This document shows, piece after piece, positions 15,416 to 23,846 of a DNA stretch of 34,932 bases. A program made the translations under genes and the position numbers. The first letter of the stretch is position 1, and the number at the start of each line of letters is the position of its first letter. This DNA comes from an uncultured Erysipelotrichaceae bacterium (lineage in GTDB: Bacteria > Bacillota_I > Bacilli_A > RF39 > UBA660): positions 1 to 34,932 of the forward strand of contig CACXGX010000056.1 of the NCBI GenBank assembly GCA_902767365.1, given 5' to 3'. The notes under the pieces are model-generated. The model saw nothing but the letters and a program-made list of their open reading frames with translations. It had not been told where the DNA came from and did no database searches.

Positions 15416-16066
15416 ATGACTGCAAGAAAAGTTTTTAACGTTATTACTATGATTTTAATAGTATATTTATTCATCAATTTATTTATTCCATTTATAGGAG
15501 ATTCAAATGTATCATTCAGTTTATGGGAGTATTTAAGTGAACAGTTAAATTCAACAACAGTAAGAGTATTATTAATTGTAGAACTAATATTTGCATTACT
15601 AGTATGTGTTTTACAAATATGTGGAGCTATTAAAGATTACAAAGGAGCATATTTATTTGTAGGATATTACTTTGGATATCATATCGCAATGATATTTCAA
15701 TTTATTGAAAGTGAAATAATTGATTATGCTAAAATTGGTTTATGGCTTGGACTAATTATGTCAATTTTAACTGTTGTATCAATTTTTATTGGTAACTTAT
15801 TAAATAATGAACCAAAACATAAAGAAAAAGTTGTTAATGATAATGATGAAAAGAAAATAATTGGATACGATCCTAAAACAGGGAAACCAATTTATGAAAA
15901 AGAAGAAGAAAAGAAAATAACTGGCTATGATCCAAAAACAGGAAAACCAATTTATGAAAAACAAAAAGAGAAAAAAATAGTTGGATATGACACACATACA
16001 GGTGAACCAATATACGCTGAACCAAAGGGATATGACCCAAAAACTGGTGAACCAATATACGAATAA
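15416..16066 (+). CDS. Membrane protein with GYDPKTGKPIY tail repeats
   Basis: 216 aa. Four hydrophobic segments (about 5-27, 43-67, 73-95 and 104-127) are followed by a charged cytosolic or surface tail. The tail contains four copies of G-Y-D-P-K-T-G-K-P-I-Y; the first three are spaced exactly 20 codons apart and separated by Lys/Glu-rich spacers. The N-terminus MTARKVFN and the membrane part are homologous to the next gene, a shorter paralogue. The family is not recognised; DP-x-TG-x-PIY tails occur in uncharacterised membrane proteins of gut Bacilli as far as I recall, and may be a short binding motif. AGAGGTG precedes the ATG. The gene has its own promoter and terminator. Confidence 0.8.
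   Translation: MTARKVFNVITMILIVYLFINLFIPFIGDSNVSFSLWEYLSEQLNSTTVRVLLIVELIFALLVCVLQICGAIKDYKGAYLFVGYYFGYHIAMIFQFIESEIIDYAKIGLWLGLIMSILTVVSIFIGNLLNNEPKHKEKVVNDNDEKKIIGYDPKTGKPIYEKEEEKKITGYDPKTGKPIYEKQKEKKIVGYDTHTGEPIYAEPKGYDPKTGEPIYE
15863..16063 (+). repeat. GYDPKTGKPIY repeats, four copies
   Basis: The motifs begin at 15863, 15923, 15983 and 16028, so the first three are a 60-bp tandem array and the last follows after 45 bp. Copies differ mainly at the third and later positions (GYDTHTGEPIY in copy 3). Confidence 0.85.
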
Positions 16067-16076
16067 TTGCTAGAAT

Positions 16077-16108
16077 AGTAGTATTTTTAGTACTACTTTT
16101 TTTTTTTA
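16077..16108 (+). terminator. Terminator of the first GYDP-tail gene
   Basis: AGTAGTA (16077-16083), TTTTTAG loop, TACTACT (16091-16097), followed by about eleven T. Confidence 0.85.
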
Positions 16109-16119
16109 TAAAAAAGTAC

Positions 16120-16148
16120 TTCATATTTTAACTATTTTGTGATATATT
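16120..16148 (+). promoter_or_regulatory. Promoter of the second GYDP-tail membrane gene
   Basis: TTCATA (16120-16125), 17 bases, TATATT (16143-16148), with TGA extension; a clear duplicate of the promoter at 15359. Confidence 0.65.
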
Positions 16149-16178
16149 TTACTTAGAAGGAAAGAGGTGTTTTTTGAA

Positions 16179-16664
16179 ATGACATTAAGAAAGGTTTTTA
16201 GTATCATCATTGCATCATTAACATTATTACTATTTATTTTCTCATTTGCTCCACATGTTGCAACAAGTTATGCAAGTGCAAATTTATGGGATGGAAGTAA
16301 AGCACAACCAATTATGTTACTTTTAGCATATCTTGGAATTATTACTGTTTACTTATTACATTTATTCTTAAATTTAAAAGAAAAATGGGTAACATATGTT
16401 AACTATGCTGTTGGATTTGTAACATTAAGTTACCTAACTATGTTCTTCCAAGGTTTAGATTATCTTGGATTTGGATTAGTTCTTGGTGTATTATTAGCTA
16501 TTGGAATCTGTGCATTATCAGTAGTTTGGTATTTTATGCCAGATAAAGCAATGGGAAACAAAGCACCAGTTAAAGGATTTGATCCAAAAACTGGAAAGCC
16601 TATTTATGCTAAACCAAAGGGATTCGATCCTACAACAGGTAAACCAATTTACGACGAAGAATAA
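16179..16664 (+). CDS. Membrane protein with GFDPKTGKPIY tail, paralogue
   Basis: 161 aa from ATG 16179. This start is chosen because MTLRKVFS aligns with the paralogue's MTARKVFN and AAAGAGGTG lies at proper spacing, while the upstream GTG (16167) overlaps that site. Four hydrophobic segments are followed by a short tail with two G-F-D-P-x-T-G-K-P-I-Y motifs at 16575 and 16620 (45 bases apart). It differs from its neighbour in having Phe in place of Tyr and lacking the long Lys/Glu spacers. Gene, promoter and tail were evidently duplicated together. Function unknown. Confidence 0.8.
   Translation: MTLRKVFSIIIASLTLLLFIFSFAPHVATSYASANLWDGSKAQPIMLLLAYLGIITVYLLHLFLNLKEKWVTYVNYAVGFVTLSYLTMFFQGLDYLGFGLVLGVLLAIGICALSVVWYFMPDKAMGNKAPVKGFDPKTGKPIYAKPKGFDPTTGKPIYDEE
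16575..16655 (+). repeat. GFDPKTGKPIY repeats, two copies
   Basis: Two motifs starting at 16575 and 16620 at the end of the paralogue, spaced 45 bases like the last two copies in the preceding gene. Confidence 0.8.
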
Positions 16665-16675
16665 TTGGAAATAAA

Positions 16676-16701
16676 AATAGTACTTAGGTACTATTTTTTT
16701 T
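16676..16701 (+). terminator. Terminator of the second GYDP-tail gene
   Basis: AATAGTAC (16676-16683), TTAG loop, GTACTATT (16688-16695) and a T-run. Confidence 0.85.
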
Positions 16702-16708
16702 GTTTATA

Positions 16709-16717
16709 TGCTAAAAT
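16709..16717 (+). promoter_or_regulatory. Extended -10 promoter of tex
   Basis: TGC-TAAAAT lies 17 bases before the ATG at 16735, directly after the previous terminator. Confidence 0.5.
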
Positions 16718-16734
16718 AATTCTTGGAGGAATTT

Positions 16735-18870
16735 ATGAACAAAGATATTATTGAACAAATAAGTAAAGATTTAAATATTAAAGAAAAACAAGTAGAGGTA
16801 GTATTACAACTTTTAAGTGATGGTAATACAATTCCATTTATTGCAAGATATAGAAAAGAAGCAACTGGAGCACTTGATGAAGAGGTAATTAGAAGTATAA
16901 ATACTGTTTATGAATATCAAGTTAACTTATTAAAAAGAAAAGAAGATGTAATTAGATTAATTGATGAAAAAGGTATGCTAACTCCTGAACTTCAAGAATC
17001 TATTATGGCATGTCAAAAACTTGTTGATGTAGAAGATTTATATAGACCATATAAAGAAAAGAAGAAAACTAAAGCAACTGAAGCAATTGCTCAAGGGCTT
17101 GAACCATTAAGTAAATTAATTTTTGCTTTTTCTGATATCGATATTTATAAAGAAGCAGAAAAATTTGTTAATGATAAAGTTGAATCAGTTGATAAAGCTA
17201 TAGAAGGAGCTAAATATATTATTGCTGAAATAATAAGTGATAATGCTAAATATAGAAAAAATATTCGTAGGATGACTTATAAAGAAGGAATTATTATTTC
17301 TAAAGTAAAGAAAAACGCAACTGACGACAATAAAGTATATGAAATGTACTATGAATTTCAAGAAAAAGTTAATAGAATTAAACCACATAGAGTTTTAGCA
17401 CTTAATCGTGGAGAAAATGAAAAAGTTTTAACTGTATCAATTGATATTGATGAAGAAATGATTTTAAATTATTTAAATAAAGAAATAATTAAAAAGGAAA
17501 ATGAATGTGGTCGTCTTGTTAAAGAAGCAATCGTAGATAGTTACAATAGATTAATAAAACCTAGTATTGAAAGAGAAATAAGAAGTGATTTAACTGAAGT
17601 AGCAGAAGATAGAGCAATCGAAAACTTCTCGGATAATTTAGAAAAACTTCTTCTAACCCCACCAATTAAAGGACATACTGTTTTAGGCTATGATCCAGGT
17701 TTTAGAACAGGTTGTAAACTTGCAGTAGTTGATCCAACAGGAAAACCCTTAAATATAAGTGTTATTTACCCAACTGAACCTCATAATAAGATTGAAGAAA
17801 GCAAAAAAATAGTACTTGATTTAATAGATAAATTTGATATTGATATTATTGCAATAGGTAATGGAACTGCATCTCGCGAATCAGAAAAATTTATTGCTGA
17901 TACTATAAAAGAAGCAAAGAAAAAAGTTGAATATGTAATTGTAAGCGAAGCAGGAGCAAGTGTTTATTCTGCATCAAAACTTGCTATTGAAGAATTTCCT
18001 GATTTAACCGTTGAAAAAAGAAGTGCTATTAGTATTGCAAGAAGACTTCAAGATGCACTTGCAGAACTTGTAAAAATAGATCCAAAAAGTATTGGGGTAG
18101 GTCTTTATCAACATGATGTAACACCAAAGAAACTTGATGAATCCCTTGATTTCGTTGTTACAAAAACAGTTAACCAAGTGGGAGTAAATATTAATACAGC
18201 TTCTAGTTCACTTCTATCTTATGTTTCTGGAATGAATAAAAAATCTATTCAAGCAATACTTGATGAAAGAAATAAAAATGGTAAAATAACTTCAAGAGAA
18301 GAAATTAGAAAAATTATAACACCGAAAGTATATGAACAATCAATTGGGTTTATGAGAATACTTGACGGAAATAATCCACTTGATAGAACTGGAATACATC
18401 CTGAAACATATAAAGAAACAGAAACATTATTAAAAAGTTTAAATTTAAATAGTAGTGATATAGGAACTCCTAAATTACAAGAAACATTAAAAGATTTTGA
18501 TATCAACAAATATTGTGAAGAATTAAAAATAGATAAATATACTTTAACAGATATTGTAAATGATTTGATGAAACCAAATAGAGATCCAAGAGATGATATG
18601 CCAAAACCAGTATTAAGAGATGATATTTTAAAAATAGAAGATTTAAAAATAGGTGATAAGCTTCAGGGAACAGTTAGAAATGTTGTTGATTTTGGTGCAT
18701 TTATCGATATTGGATTGCACAATGATGGACTTGTACATATATCAAAATTATCAAGAGAATATGTAAAAGATCCAAAAGATATAGTTAGTGTTGGAGATAT
18801 AGTTGATTGTTACGTTAGCGATATTTCACTTGAAAAAGAAAAAGTATCTCTTAGTTTATTTAAAGACTAG
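16735..18870 (+). CDS. tex: Tex-family S1 RNA-binding protein
   Basis: 711 aa, the usual size for Tex (YdcI/YhgF). Tex is a conserved nucleic-acid-binding protein linked to transcription and RNA processing. The ATG at 16735 follows TTGGAGGAA; the in-frame TTG at 16723 lies within that site. Domains in order: the N-terminal helical Tex region (IPFIARYRKEATGALDEE at about 33-50, RPYKEKKKTKATEA), a YqgF/RNase H-like domain starting near 316 (VLGYDPGFRTGCKLAVVD), two helix-hairpin-helix motifs (TASSSLLSYVSG; DRTGIHPETY) and a C-terminal S1 domain from about 638 (GDKLQGTVRNVVDFGAFIDIG...DGLVHISKLS). It stands alone and converges on trpS. Confidence 0.95.
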   Translation: MNKDIIEQISKDLNIKEKQVEVVLQLLSDGNTIPFIARYRKEATGALDEEVIRSINTVYEYQVNLLKRKEDVIRLIDEKGMLTPELQESIMACQKLVDVEDLYRPYKEKKKTKATEAIAQGLEPLSKLIFAFSDIDIYKEAEKFVNDKVESVDKAIEGAKYIIAEIISDNAKYRKNIRRMTYKEGIIISKVKKNATDDNKVYEMYYEFQEKVNRIKPHRVLALNRGENEKVLTVSIDIDEEMILNYLNKEIIKKENECGRLVKEAIVDSYNRLIKPSIEREIRSDLTEVAEDRAIENFSDNLEKLLLTPPIKGHTVLGYDPGFRTGCKLAVVDPTGKPLNISVIYPTEPHNKIEESKKIVLDLIDKFDIDIIAIGNGTASRESEKFIADTIKEAKKKVEYVIVSEAGASVYSASKLAIEEFPDLTVEKRSAISIARRLQDALAELVKIDPKSIGVGLYQHDVTPKKLDESLDFVVTKTVNQVGVNINTASSSLLSYVSGMNKKSIQAILDERNKNGKITSREEIRKIITPKVYEQSIGFMRILDGNNPLDRTGIHPETYKETETLLKSLNLNSSDIGTPKLQETLKDFDINKYCEELKIDKYTLTDIVNDLMKPNRDPRDDMPKPVLRDDILKIEDLKIGDKLQGTVRNVVDFGAFIDIGLHNDGLVHISKLSREYVKDPKDIVSVGDIVDCYVSDISLEKEKVSLSLFKD

Positions 18871-18920
18871 TAAAAATAAAAAAATAGATTATTATGAACA
18901 ACAAGTATATTCATGCAAAT

Positions 18921-18947
18921 AAAAACTTCCAATTGGAAGTTTTTTAA
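18921..18947. terminator. Bidirectional terminator between tex and trpS
   Basis: A perfect 10-bp stem, AAAAACTTCC (18921-18930) with GGAAGTTTTT (18935-18944), has an AATT loop and A/T runs on both sides, so it can end both converging genes. Confidence 0.85.
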
Positions 18948-18948
18948 T

Positions 18949-19956
18949 TTATTCATCATAATCAATCTTTATTGCTTTTTTAACATTTTTCATAGTGCGT
19001 TTAGCAACTTCTCTTGCTCTTTTTGTACCATCAAGTAATATTTTATCAACAACTTCAGGATTGTCTTCATAATATTTTGCTTTTTCTTTGATAGGATCTA
19101 ATATTTTATTAATACTGTTAATAAGCTCTTTTTTGCATTGAACACAACCACGGGCTCCTTTTTTACATTCCTCACAAATAGTATTTAAATTATCACTTTC
19201 AACTAAATTATGATAATAGTAAACCATACATACATCTGGATTAGCTGGATCATCTTTCTTAATTTTATTAGGATCAGTTACTGCTGACATAACTTTTTTG
19301 CTAATATCTTCTTGAGAATCTCTTAAATATATAGCATTACCCAAACTTTTTCCCATTTTTTCATTTCCATCAAGTCCTTTAACTCTTTTACTTTTACTTA
19401 AAAATGCTTCAGGTTCTACTAAAGTGTCACCATATATACTATTAAACTTTCTAACTATCTCACGACATTGTTCTAGAAGAGGTAATTGATCTTCTCCAAC
19501 TGGGACAAGATTACCTTTAAAAGCCGTAATATCAGCTGCTTGACTTACAGGATATCCAACAAATCCATATGTAACGCCCTCACCGTTGTTACCGAACAAA
19601 GCTTTCTTTTGAGATATTTCTGTCTTGATGGTTGGATTCCTATATAGTCTTGACATAGTTACTAAATTTGAATAAAAAATTGTTAATTCTGCTATTTCTG
19701 GAATCATTGATTGGATAAAAATAGTTGATTTATTTGGATTTATTCCAATAGCTAATAAATCTATTGCTATTTCTCTTACATTTGCTCTTACTTTATCTGG
19801 ATTATTAAAATTATCAGTTAATGCTTGTACATCAGCTATTTCAAAATATGAATCATAGTCTTCTTGTAAGGTTACCCAATTTTTAGTAGCCCCATAATAA
19901 TGACCTAAATGTAATCTTCCTGTTGGTCTTATACCAGTTAAAATTGTTTTCTTCAT
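18949..19956 (-). CDS. trpS: Tryptophanyl-tRNA synthetase
   Basis: 335-aa class I aminoacyl-tRNA synthetase charging tRNA-Trp. The start ATG at 19956 follows AAGGAAGTGAG; a further in-frame ATG at 19986 lacks a site and would add ten residues. The HIGH-type motif is GRLHLGHYYG (residues 13-22), and the KMSKS-type motif is KMGKS (200-204). VGEDQ (153-157) helps bind ATP and Trp. A Cys-rich segment (CEECKKGARGCVQC, about 268-281) is found in a subset of bacterial TrpRS. No T-box leader is visible in the 19957-20021 gap, in contrast to asnS on the other side. Gene divergent from asnS. Confidence 0.95.
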   Translation of the reverse strand: MKKTILTGIRPTGRLHLGHYYGATKNWVTLQEDYDSYFEIADVQALTDNFNNPDKVRANVREIAIDLLAIGINPNKSTIFIQSMIPEIAELTIFYSNLVTMSRLYRNPTIKTEISQKKALFGNNGEGVTYGFVGYPVSQAADITAFKGNLVPVGEDQLPLLEQCREIVRKFNSIYGDTLVEPEAFLSKSKRVKGLDGNEKMGKSLGNAIYLRDSQEDISKKVMSAVTDPNKIKKDDPANPDVCMVYYYHNLVESDNLNTICEECKKGARGCVQCKKELINSINKILDPIKEKAKYYEDNPEVVDKILLDGTKRAREVAKRTMKNVKKAIKIDYDE

Positions 19957-20021
19957 ATTCTCACTTCCTTGAATGTATTTTAACATATTATTTGATTTTT
20001 GAATATTATAAGTTTTTTTTC

Positions 20022-20050
20022 TTTACAAAATAGGTAAATATTAATATAAT
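20022..20050 (+). promoter_or_regulatory. Sigma-A promoter of the T-box leader
   Basis: TTTACA (20022-20027), a 17-base spacer and TATAAT (20045-20050): near-consensus, and placed right at the start of the T-box leader. Confidence 0.8.
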
Positions 20051-20054
20051 TAAG

Positions 20055-20280
20055 TCAAACGATGAACGAAAGAAGTAATAATAAATTCTTTTAAGAGAGT
20101 TAGTGTTTGGTGCGAACTAATAAAGATATATTATGAATAACATTCGTGAGTGCTTAAAGAACAAAGTAGACTAAGCCGGTAACGCGTTATAGTTTAAAGT
20201 GATTATTAAATTTTAATAATAATTTGGGTGGTACCGCGGAATACTAGTTTTCGTCCCTTTTGGGAAAACTAGTTTTTTTA
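20055..20280 (+). promoter_or_regulatory. T-box riboswitch, Asn-specific
   Basis: tRNA-sensing leader controlling asnS by antitermination. The conserved T-box TGGGTGGTACCGCGG is at 20225-20239; its TGGT pairs with the uncharged tRNA 3' end. Stem I is upstream, with the AGAGAG...GGTGCGAAC apical segment (about 20094-20117) and an AGTAA-type bulge (20075-20080). The specifier on its 3' side reads AAC at 20139-20141, followed by the usual A, in TATGAATAACATTCG. AAC is an Asn codon and matches the downstream gene. Uncharged tRNA-Asn is predicted to stabilise the antiterminator over the terminator at 20243-20279. Confidence 0.92.
20243..20279 (+). terminator. T-box regulated terminator
   Basis: ACTAGTTTT (20243-20251) and CCC (20255-20257) pair with GGG (20262-20264) and AAAACTAGT (20265-20273), with a TTTT loop and a T-run after. 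It is the off-state of the Asn T-box. Confidence 0.88.
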
Positions 20281-20297
20281 TTTTAGGAGGGATTAAT

Positions 20298-21677
20298 ATG
20301 GATGTAGTAGATTTAATAAAAAATGTAAAAAAATATATGGACAAGGAAATAGAGTTACAAGGATGGATTAGAAATCATAGAAAACAAAAAGAATTTGGTT
20401 TTATTGATTTTGCTGATGGAACTTGTTTCGAACATGTACAATTAGTTTATGATGAAAAATTAAAAGAATTCGAAGAAATTCAAAAATTTCGTGTAGGATG
20501 TGCAATTTCTGTAAAAGGTAAAGTTATTAAATCAGAAGGAAAAGGGCAAGAATTTGAAGTAAAAGTAAAATCTATTAAGCTTGAAGGAGATTCTCCAGAA
20601 GATTATCCAATGCAACCTAAAAGGCATTCTGATGAATTTTTAAGAGAACAAGCATATTTAAGAGCAAGAACGAATAAATATCAAGCTGTATTTAGAGTAA
20701 GAAGTGTAGCAGCAATGGCGATACATGAATATTTTCAGAATAATAACTATGTTTATGTACATACTCCGCTTATAACAACAGCAGATTGCGAAGGATCTAA
20801 TCAAATGTTTAAAATATCTACTCTTGATTTTAATCATTTACCACATGATGAAAATGGTAATGTTGATATGACAAAAGACTTATTTGGTAAACTTTCATTT
20901 GTTACAGGAACAGGGCAATTACATGGAGAAGCATATGCTATGGCATTTAAGAAAATATATACTTTTGGACCAACTTTTAGGACTGAAAAATCTAATACTA
21001 AAACACACGCTAACGAATTTTGGATGATAGAACCTGAAATAGCATTTTGTGATTTAAATGGTCTTATGGATATAGAAGAAGATATGCTAAAATATGTTGT
21101 TAAATATGTTTTAGATAGATGTAATACTGAAATTGAATTCTTTGATAAATGGGTTGAACCAGGATTAAAAGAAAAATTAACTAAATTAGTTAATTCAAAA
21201 TTTACAAGAATTTCTCACCATGATGTAATTGATATTTTGAAGAAAGCTGATATTAAATGGGAATTTACTCCAGATTATGATGATGATATAGCTAAAGAAC
21301 ATGAAAAATATATTACAGAATACTTTAATGGACCAGTATTTATTATAGATTGGCCTAAAGATATCAAAGCTTGGTATATGAAAGAAAATAGCGATAATAA
21401 AACAGTTGCTGCAGTTGACCTTGAAGTACCTGGTGCTGGAGAATTAATGGGTGGTTCTCAAAGAGAAGATGATTATGACAAAATTATAAAACGTGCAAAG
21501 AGCATGGGAGTAGATTTAAATGTTGTTGATTGGTTTATAAACCTAAGAAAATTTGGAGGATGTTACCATTCAGGATTTGGAATGGGATTTGAAAGACTAT
21601 TAATCTATTTAACAGGTGTTGAAAACATAAGAGATGTTATACCATTCCCAAGAACTCCAGGAAATTGCGATTATTAG
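20298..21677 (+). CDS. asnS: Asparaginyl-tRNA synthetase
   Basis: 459-aa class IIb aminoacyl-tRNA synthetase that charges tRNA-Asn. The N-terminal OB-fold anticodon-binding domain (residues about 15-110; ELQGWIRNHRKQKEFGFIDFADG) is followed by the catalytic core: TADCEGSNQMFKI, SFVTGTGQLHGEAYA, YTFGPTFRTEKSNTKTHANEFWMIEPE (motif 2), and GAGELMGGSQRE and GFGMGFERLLIYLTG (motif 3). It ends in FPRTPGNCDY, the AsnRS-type C-terminus. A GGAGGG site precedes ATG. Expression is controlled by the T-box with an AAC specifier just upstream, and a palindromic terminator follows. Confidence 0.96.
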   Translation: MDVVDLIKNVKKYMDKEIELQGWIRNHRKQKEFGFIDFADGTCFEHVQLVYDEKLKEFEEIQKFRVGCAISVKGKVIKSEGKGQEFEVKVKSIKLEGDSPEDYPMQPKRHSDEFLREQAYLRARTNKYQAVFRVRSVAAMAIHEYFQNNNYVYVHTPLITTADCEGSNQMFKISTLDFNHLPHDENGNVDMTKDLFGKLSFVTGTGQLHGEAYAMAFKKIYTFGPTFRTEKSNTKTHANEFWMIEPEIAFCDLNGLMDIEEDMLKYVVKYVLDRCNTEIEFFDKWVEPGLKEKLTKLVNSKFTRISHHDVIDILKKADIKWEFTPDYDDDIAKEHEKYITEYFNGPVFIIDWPKDIKAWYMKENSDNKTVAAVDLEVPGAGELMGGSQREDDYDKIIKRAKSMGVDLNVVDWFINLRKFGGCYHSGFGMGFERLLIYLTGVENIRDVIPFPRTPGNCDY

Positions 21678-21702
21678 AATGACTTAAGTCATTCTTTTTT
21701 TT
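21677..21702 (+). terminator. Terminator of asnS
   Basis: GAATGACT (21677-21684), TA, AGTCATTC (21687-21694), then eight T. The 5' arm begins at the last base of the stop codon. Confidence 0.88.
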
Positions 21703-21747
21703 GTATATTTTTTTCTTTTTTGTAAATACTTTTAATAGGAGGTTACT

Positions 21748-22284
21748 ATGAAAAAGTTTTTAGCATTTTTATTCCTATTAGCATTATTTGGAGGTTGTAA
21801 TGATTTATTAAATACGCCAACAAAAAGAGTAGAGGAATTCTTACATAAATATCAAGTATTAGATGAAAAATTACTTAATAACTTAGATTACTCTTTAGAA
21901 AGTAATAATCTTAATGAAGAAGAAAAAAAAATATATCGAGAAATAATGAAAAAACAATATAAAGATTTAACATACAAAATAAAAGATGAAGAAATAGATG
22001 GAGAAATAGCTACTGTTAAAGTAGAAATAGAAGTATACGATTATAACTTAGCTAATATTAAAACAAATGATTATTTAAATAAAAATAATGATTATTTTTT
22101 AAATGATGAAGGAATAATTGATGAATCAAAATATATTGATTATAAATTGAATATTATGAAAGATATAAATGAAAGAGTTAAATTTACTCTTGAATTCATA
22201 ATAAGAAAAAAAGATAAAATATGGGTTATGGATAATATAAGTAAAGATGATATTTTAAAAATACATGGTGTATATTCATATTAG
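21748..22284 (+). CDS. Predicted lipoprotein, unknown function
   Basis: 178 aa. The N-terminus MKKFLAFLFLLALFGGC is a lipoprotein signal: two Lys, a hydrophobic stretch and a GGC lipobox with Cys17 as the expected lipidated residue, so it should be anchored to the outer face of the membrane. The rest is acidic and helical (KRVEEFLHKYQVLDEKLLNNLDYSLESNNLNEEEKKIY) with a short beta-rich segment (IATVKVEIEVYDYN, WVMDNISKDDILKIHG). That pattern resembles DUF4878/NTF2-like lipoproteins of Bacillota, but no family can be named with confidence. AGGAGGT precedes ATG; it is monocistronic between two terminators. Confidence 0.75.
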   Translation: MKKFLAFLFLLALFGGCNDLLNTPTKRVEEFLHKYQVLDEKLLNNLDYSLESNNLNEEEKKIYREIMKKQYKDLTYKIKDEEIDGEIATVKVEIEVYDYNLANIKTNDYLNKNNDYFLNDEGIIDESKYIDYKLNIMKDINERVKFTLEFIIRKKDKIWVMDNISKDDILKIHGVYSY

Positions 22285-22310
22285 AAAAGATTTCTCTTTT
22301 CTTTTTTTTT
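22283..22310 (+). terminator. Terminator of the lipoprotein gene
   Basis: AGAAAAGA (22283-22290), TTTC, TCTTTTCT (22295-22302), followed by T. The T-run directly abuts the next gene's -10 box. Confidence 0.75.
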
Positions 22311-22319
22311 TGATATAAT
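22311..22319 (+). promoter_or_regulatory. Extended -10 promoter of the DUF1538-PII operon
   Basis: TGA-TATAAT starts directly after the terminator's T-run and lies 22 bases before the ATG at 22342. Confidence 0.55.
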
Positions 22320-22341
22320 ATCTTTAGAATGGAGTTATACT

Positions 22342-23838
22342 ATGAAGAAGATTTTTTTAGAACAATTTATTTCATCAATTAAATCAATTATCCCAATAAC
22401 AATATCAGTATTGATAATAAGTGCTATTTTTAGAACATCTTCTTTAATTAATTTAATACCTGCTTTTTTAATAGGATCAATATTATTAATAATTGGAATG
22501 ACCCTATTCAGTATTGGAGCAGATATATCAATGATTGAAATGGGAAGTCAAGTAGGTAACCATTTAACTAAAAAAAGAAATATACCTTTAATATTAATAT
22601 TAAGTTTTATTATTGGTTTTATAATTACAATTGCTGAACCAGATTTAAGAGTTTTAGCATCCCAAGTTCCATCTATATCAAGTGATGTATTAATAAATGT
22701 AGTAGGAATAGGAGTTGGAGCATTCTTACTAGTTGCAACCCTAAGAATGTTATTTCAAATTAATTATTCAATTTTGTTGTCAATTTTCTGTTTTACCGCT
22801 CTAATTTTATCTTTTTTTACACCAACTGAATTTGTACCAGTTGCTTTTGATTCAGGAGGAGTTACAACAGGTCCATTGAGTGTTCCGTTTATTATTGCTT
22901 TAGGAGCAGGACTTGCCTTCAAAAGACATGATAAAAAGAAAAAAGAGGATACTTTTGGAATGATATCTTTTTGCTCTATAGGACCAATTATTATAGTATT
23001 ATTACTAGGTATTATCTATAGTGCAAAATCTAGTTATTCGTTAGCAAATATTCCTAATTATAAATCATTTTATGATATCATTTTATCATTTATTGAATCT
23101 TTCCCAATTTATTTTGGAGAAGTATTCTTATCAATTAGTCCAATTGTTTTATTCTTTTTTGCATATAATATTTTATTTTTACATTTAAAAAGAAAAACAA
23201 TAGGAAAAATAGTCAGTGGTTTATTATTTACTTTTATTGGTTTATCAATCTTCTTTACTGGAGTTAATGTTGGCTTTATGCCTATGGGATATGTGGTAGG
23301 CAAAGTACTTGCTAATTATCAAATAATAGTTGTACCAATTTCTATGTTATTTGGTTATTTTATAGTTACAAGTGAACCTGCAGTAGGAATTTTAACTGAA
23401 CAAATAGAAGAGATAACAAAAGGAAATATAAAGAGAAGTGTTTTAAATGTTTCATTATCAATTGCCGTATCTATTGCAACTGGACTTTCAATTTTAAGAG
23501 TTATAACTGGAATATCAATATTATGGTTTTTAATACCTTGTTACTTGTTTGCTCTTTTAATGATGCCATTTGTTCCTCAAGTATTTACTGCTATTGCCTT
23601 TGATTCAGGAGGAGTTGCAAGCGGAACAATGTCAGCCACATTTTTATTACCTTTTGCTATAGGTTTAGCAGAAACTTTAGAAAGAAATGTCTTAACAGAT
23701 GCTTTTGGTTTAATAGCAATGGTTGCAACAATACCACTTATTTCAATTCAAATGGTTGGTTTAATATATAAAATTAAATCTAATAAAGAAATTAAATATA
23801 CTGATCCAGTATATAATGAAGAAATTATTGATTACTAG
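22342..23838 (+). CDS. DUF1538-family membrane transporter-like protein
   Basis: 498 aa with about 12 hydrophobic segments in two homologous halves. The halves show the same signature pairs: TIAEPDLRVLA and VAFDSGGVTTGPLSVPFI in the first, and VTSEPAVGILT and IAFDSGGVASGTMSATFL in the second, which is the inverted or tandem repeat pattern of an ion-coupled carrier. This identifies the DUF1538 family, whose substrate is not known. It lies eight bases upstream of a PII-like gene, so the pair is an operon, and PII-like proteins typically gate a partner transporter, for example by ligand-controlled binding. It is therefore probably a transporter under PII-like control (inference). The start ATG has a GGAG site. 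Confidence 0.85.
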   Translation: MKKIFLEQFISSIKSIIPITISVLIISAIFRTSSLINLIPAFLIGSILLIIGMTLFSIGADISMIEMGSQVGNHLTKKRNIPLILILSFIIGFIITIAEPDLRVLASQVPSISSDVLINVVGIGVGAFLLVATLRMLFQINYSILLSIFCFTALILSFFTPTEFVPVAFDSGGVTTGPLSVPFIIALGAGLAFKRHDKKKKEDTFGMISFCSIGPIIIVLLLGIIYSAKSSYSLANIPNYKSFYDIILSFIESFPIYFGEVFLSISPIVLFFFAYNILFLHLKRKTIGKIVSGLLFTFIGLSIFFTGVNVGFMPMGYVVGKVLANYQIIVVPISMLFGYFIVTSEPAVGILTEQIEEITKGNIKRSVLNVSLSIAVSIATGLSILRVITGISILWFLIPCYLFALLMMPFVPQVFTAIAFDSGGVASGTMSATFLLPFAIGLAETLERNVLTDAFGLIAMVATIPLISIQMVGLIYKIKSNKEIKYTDPVYNEEIIDY

Positions 23839-23846
23839 GAGGGACT

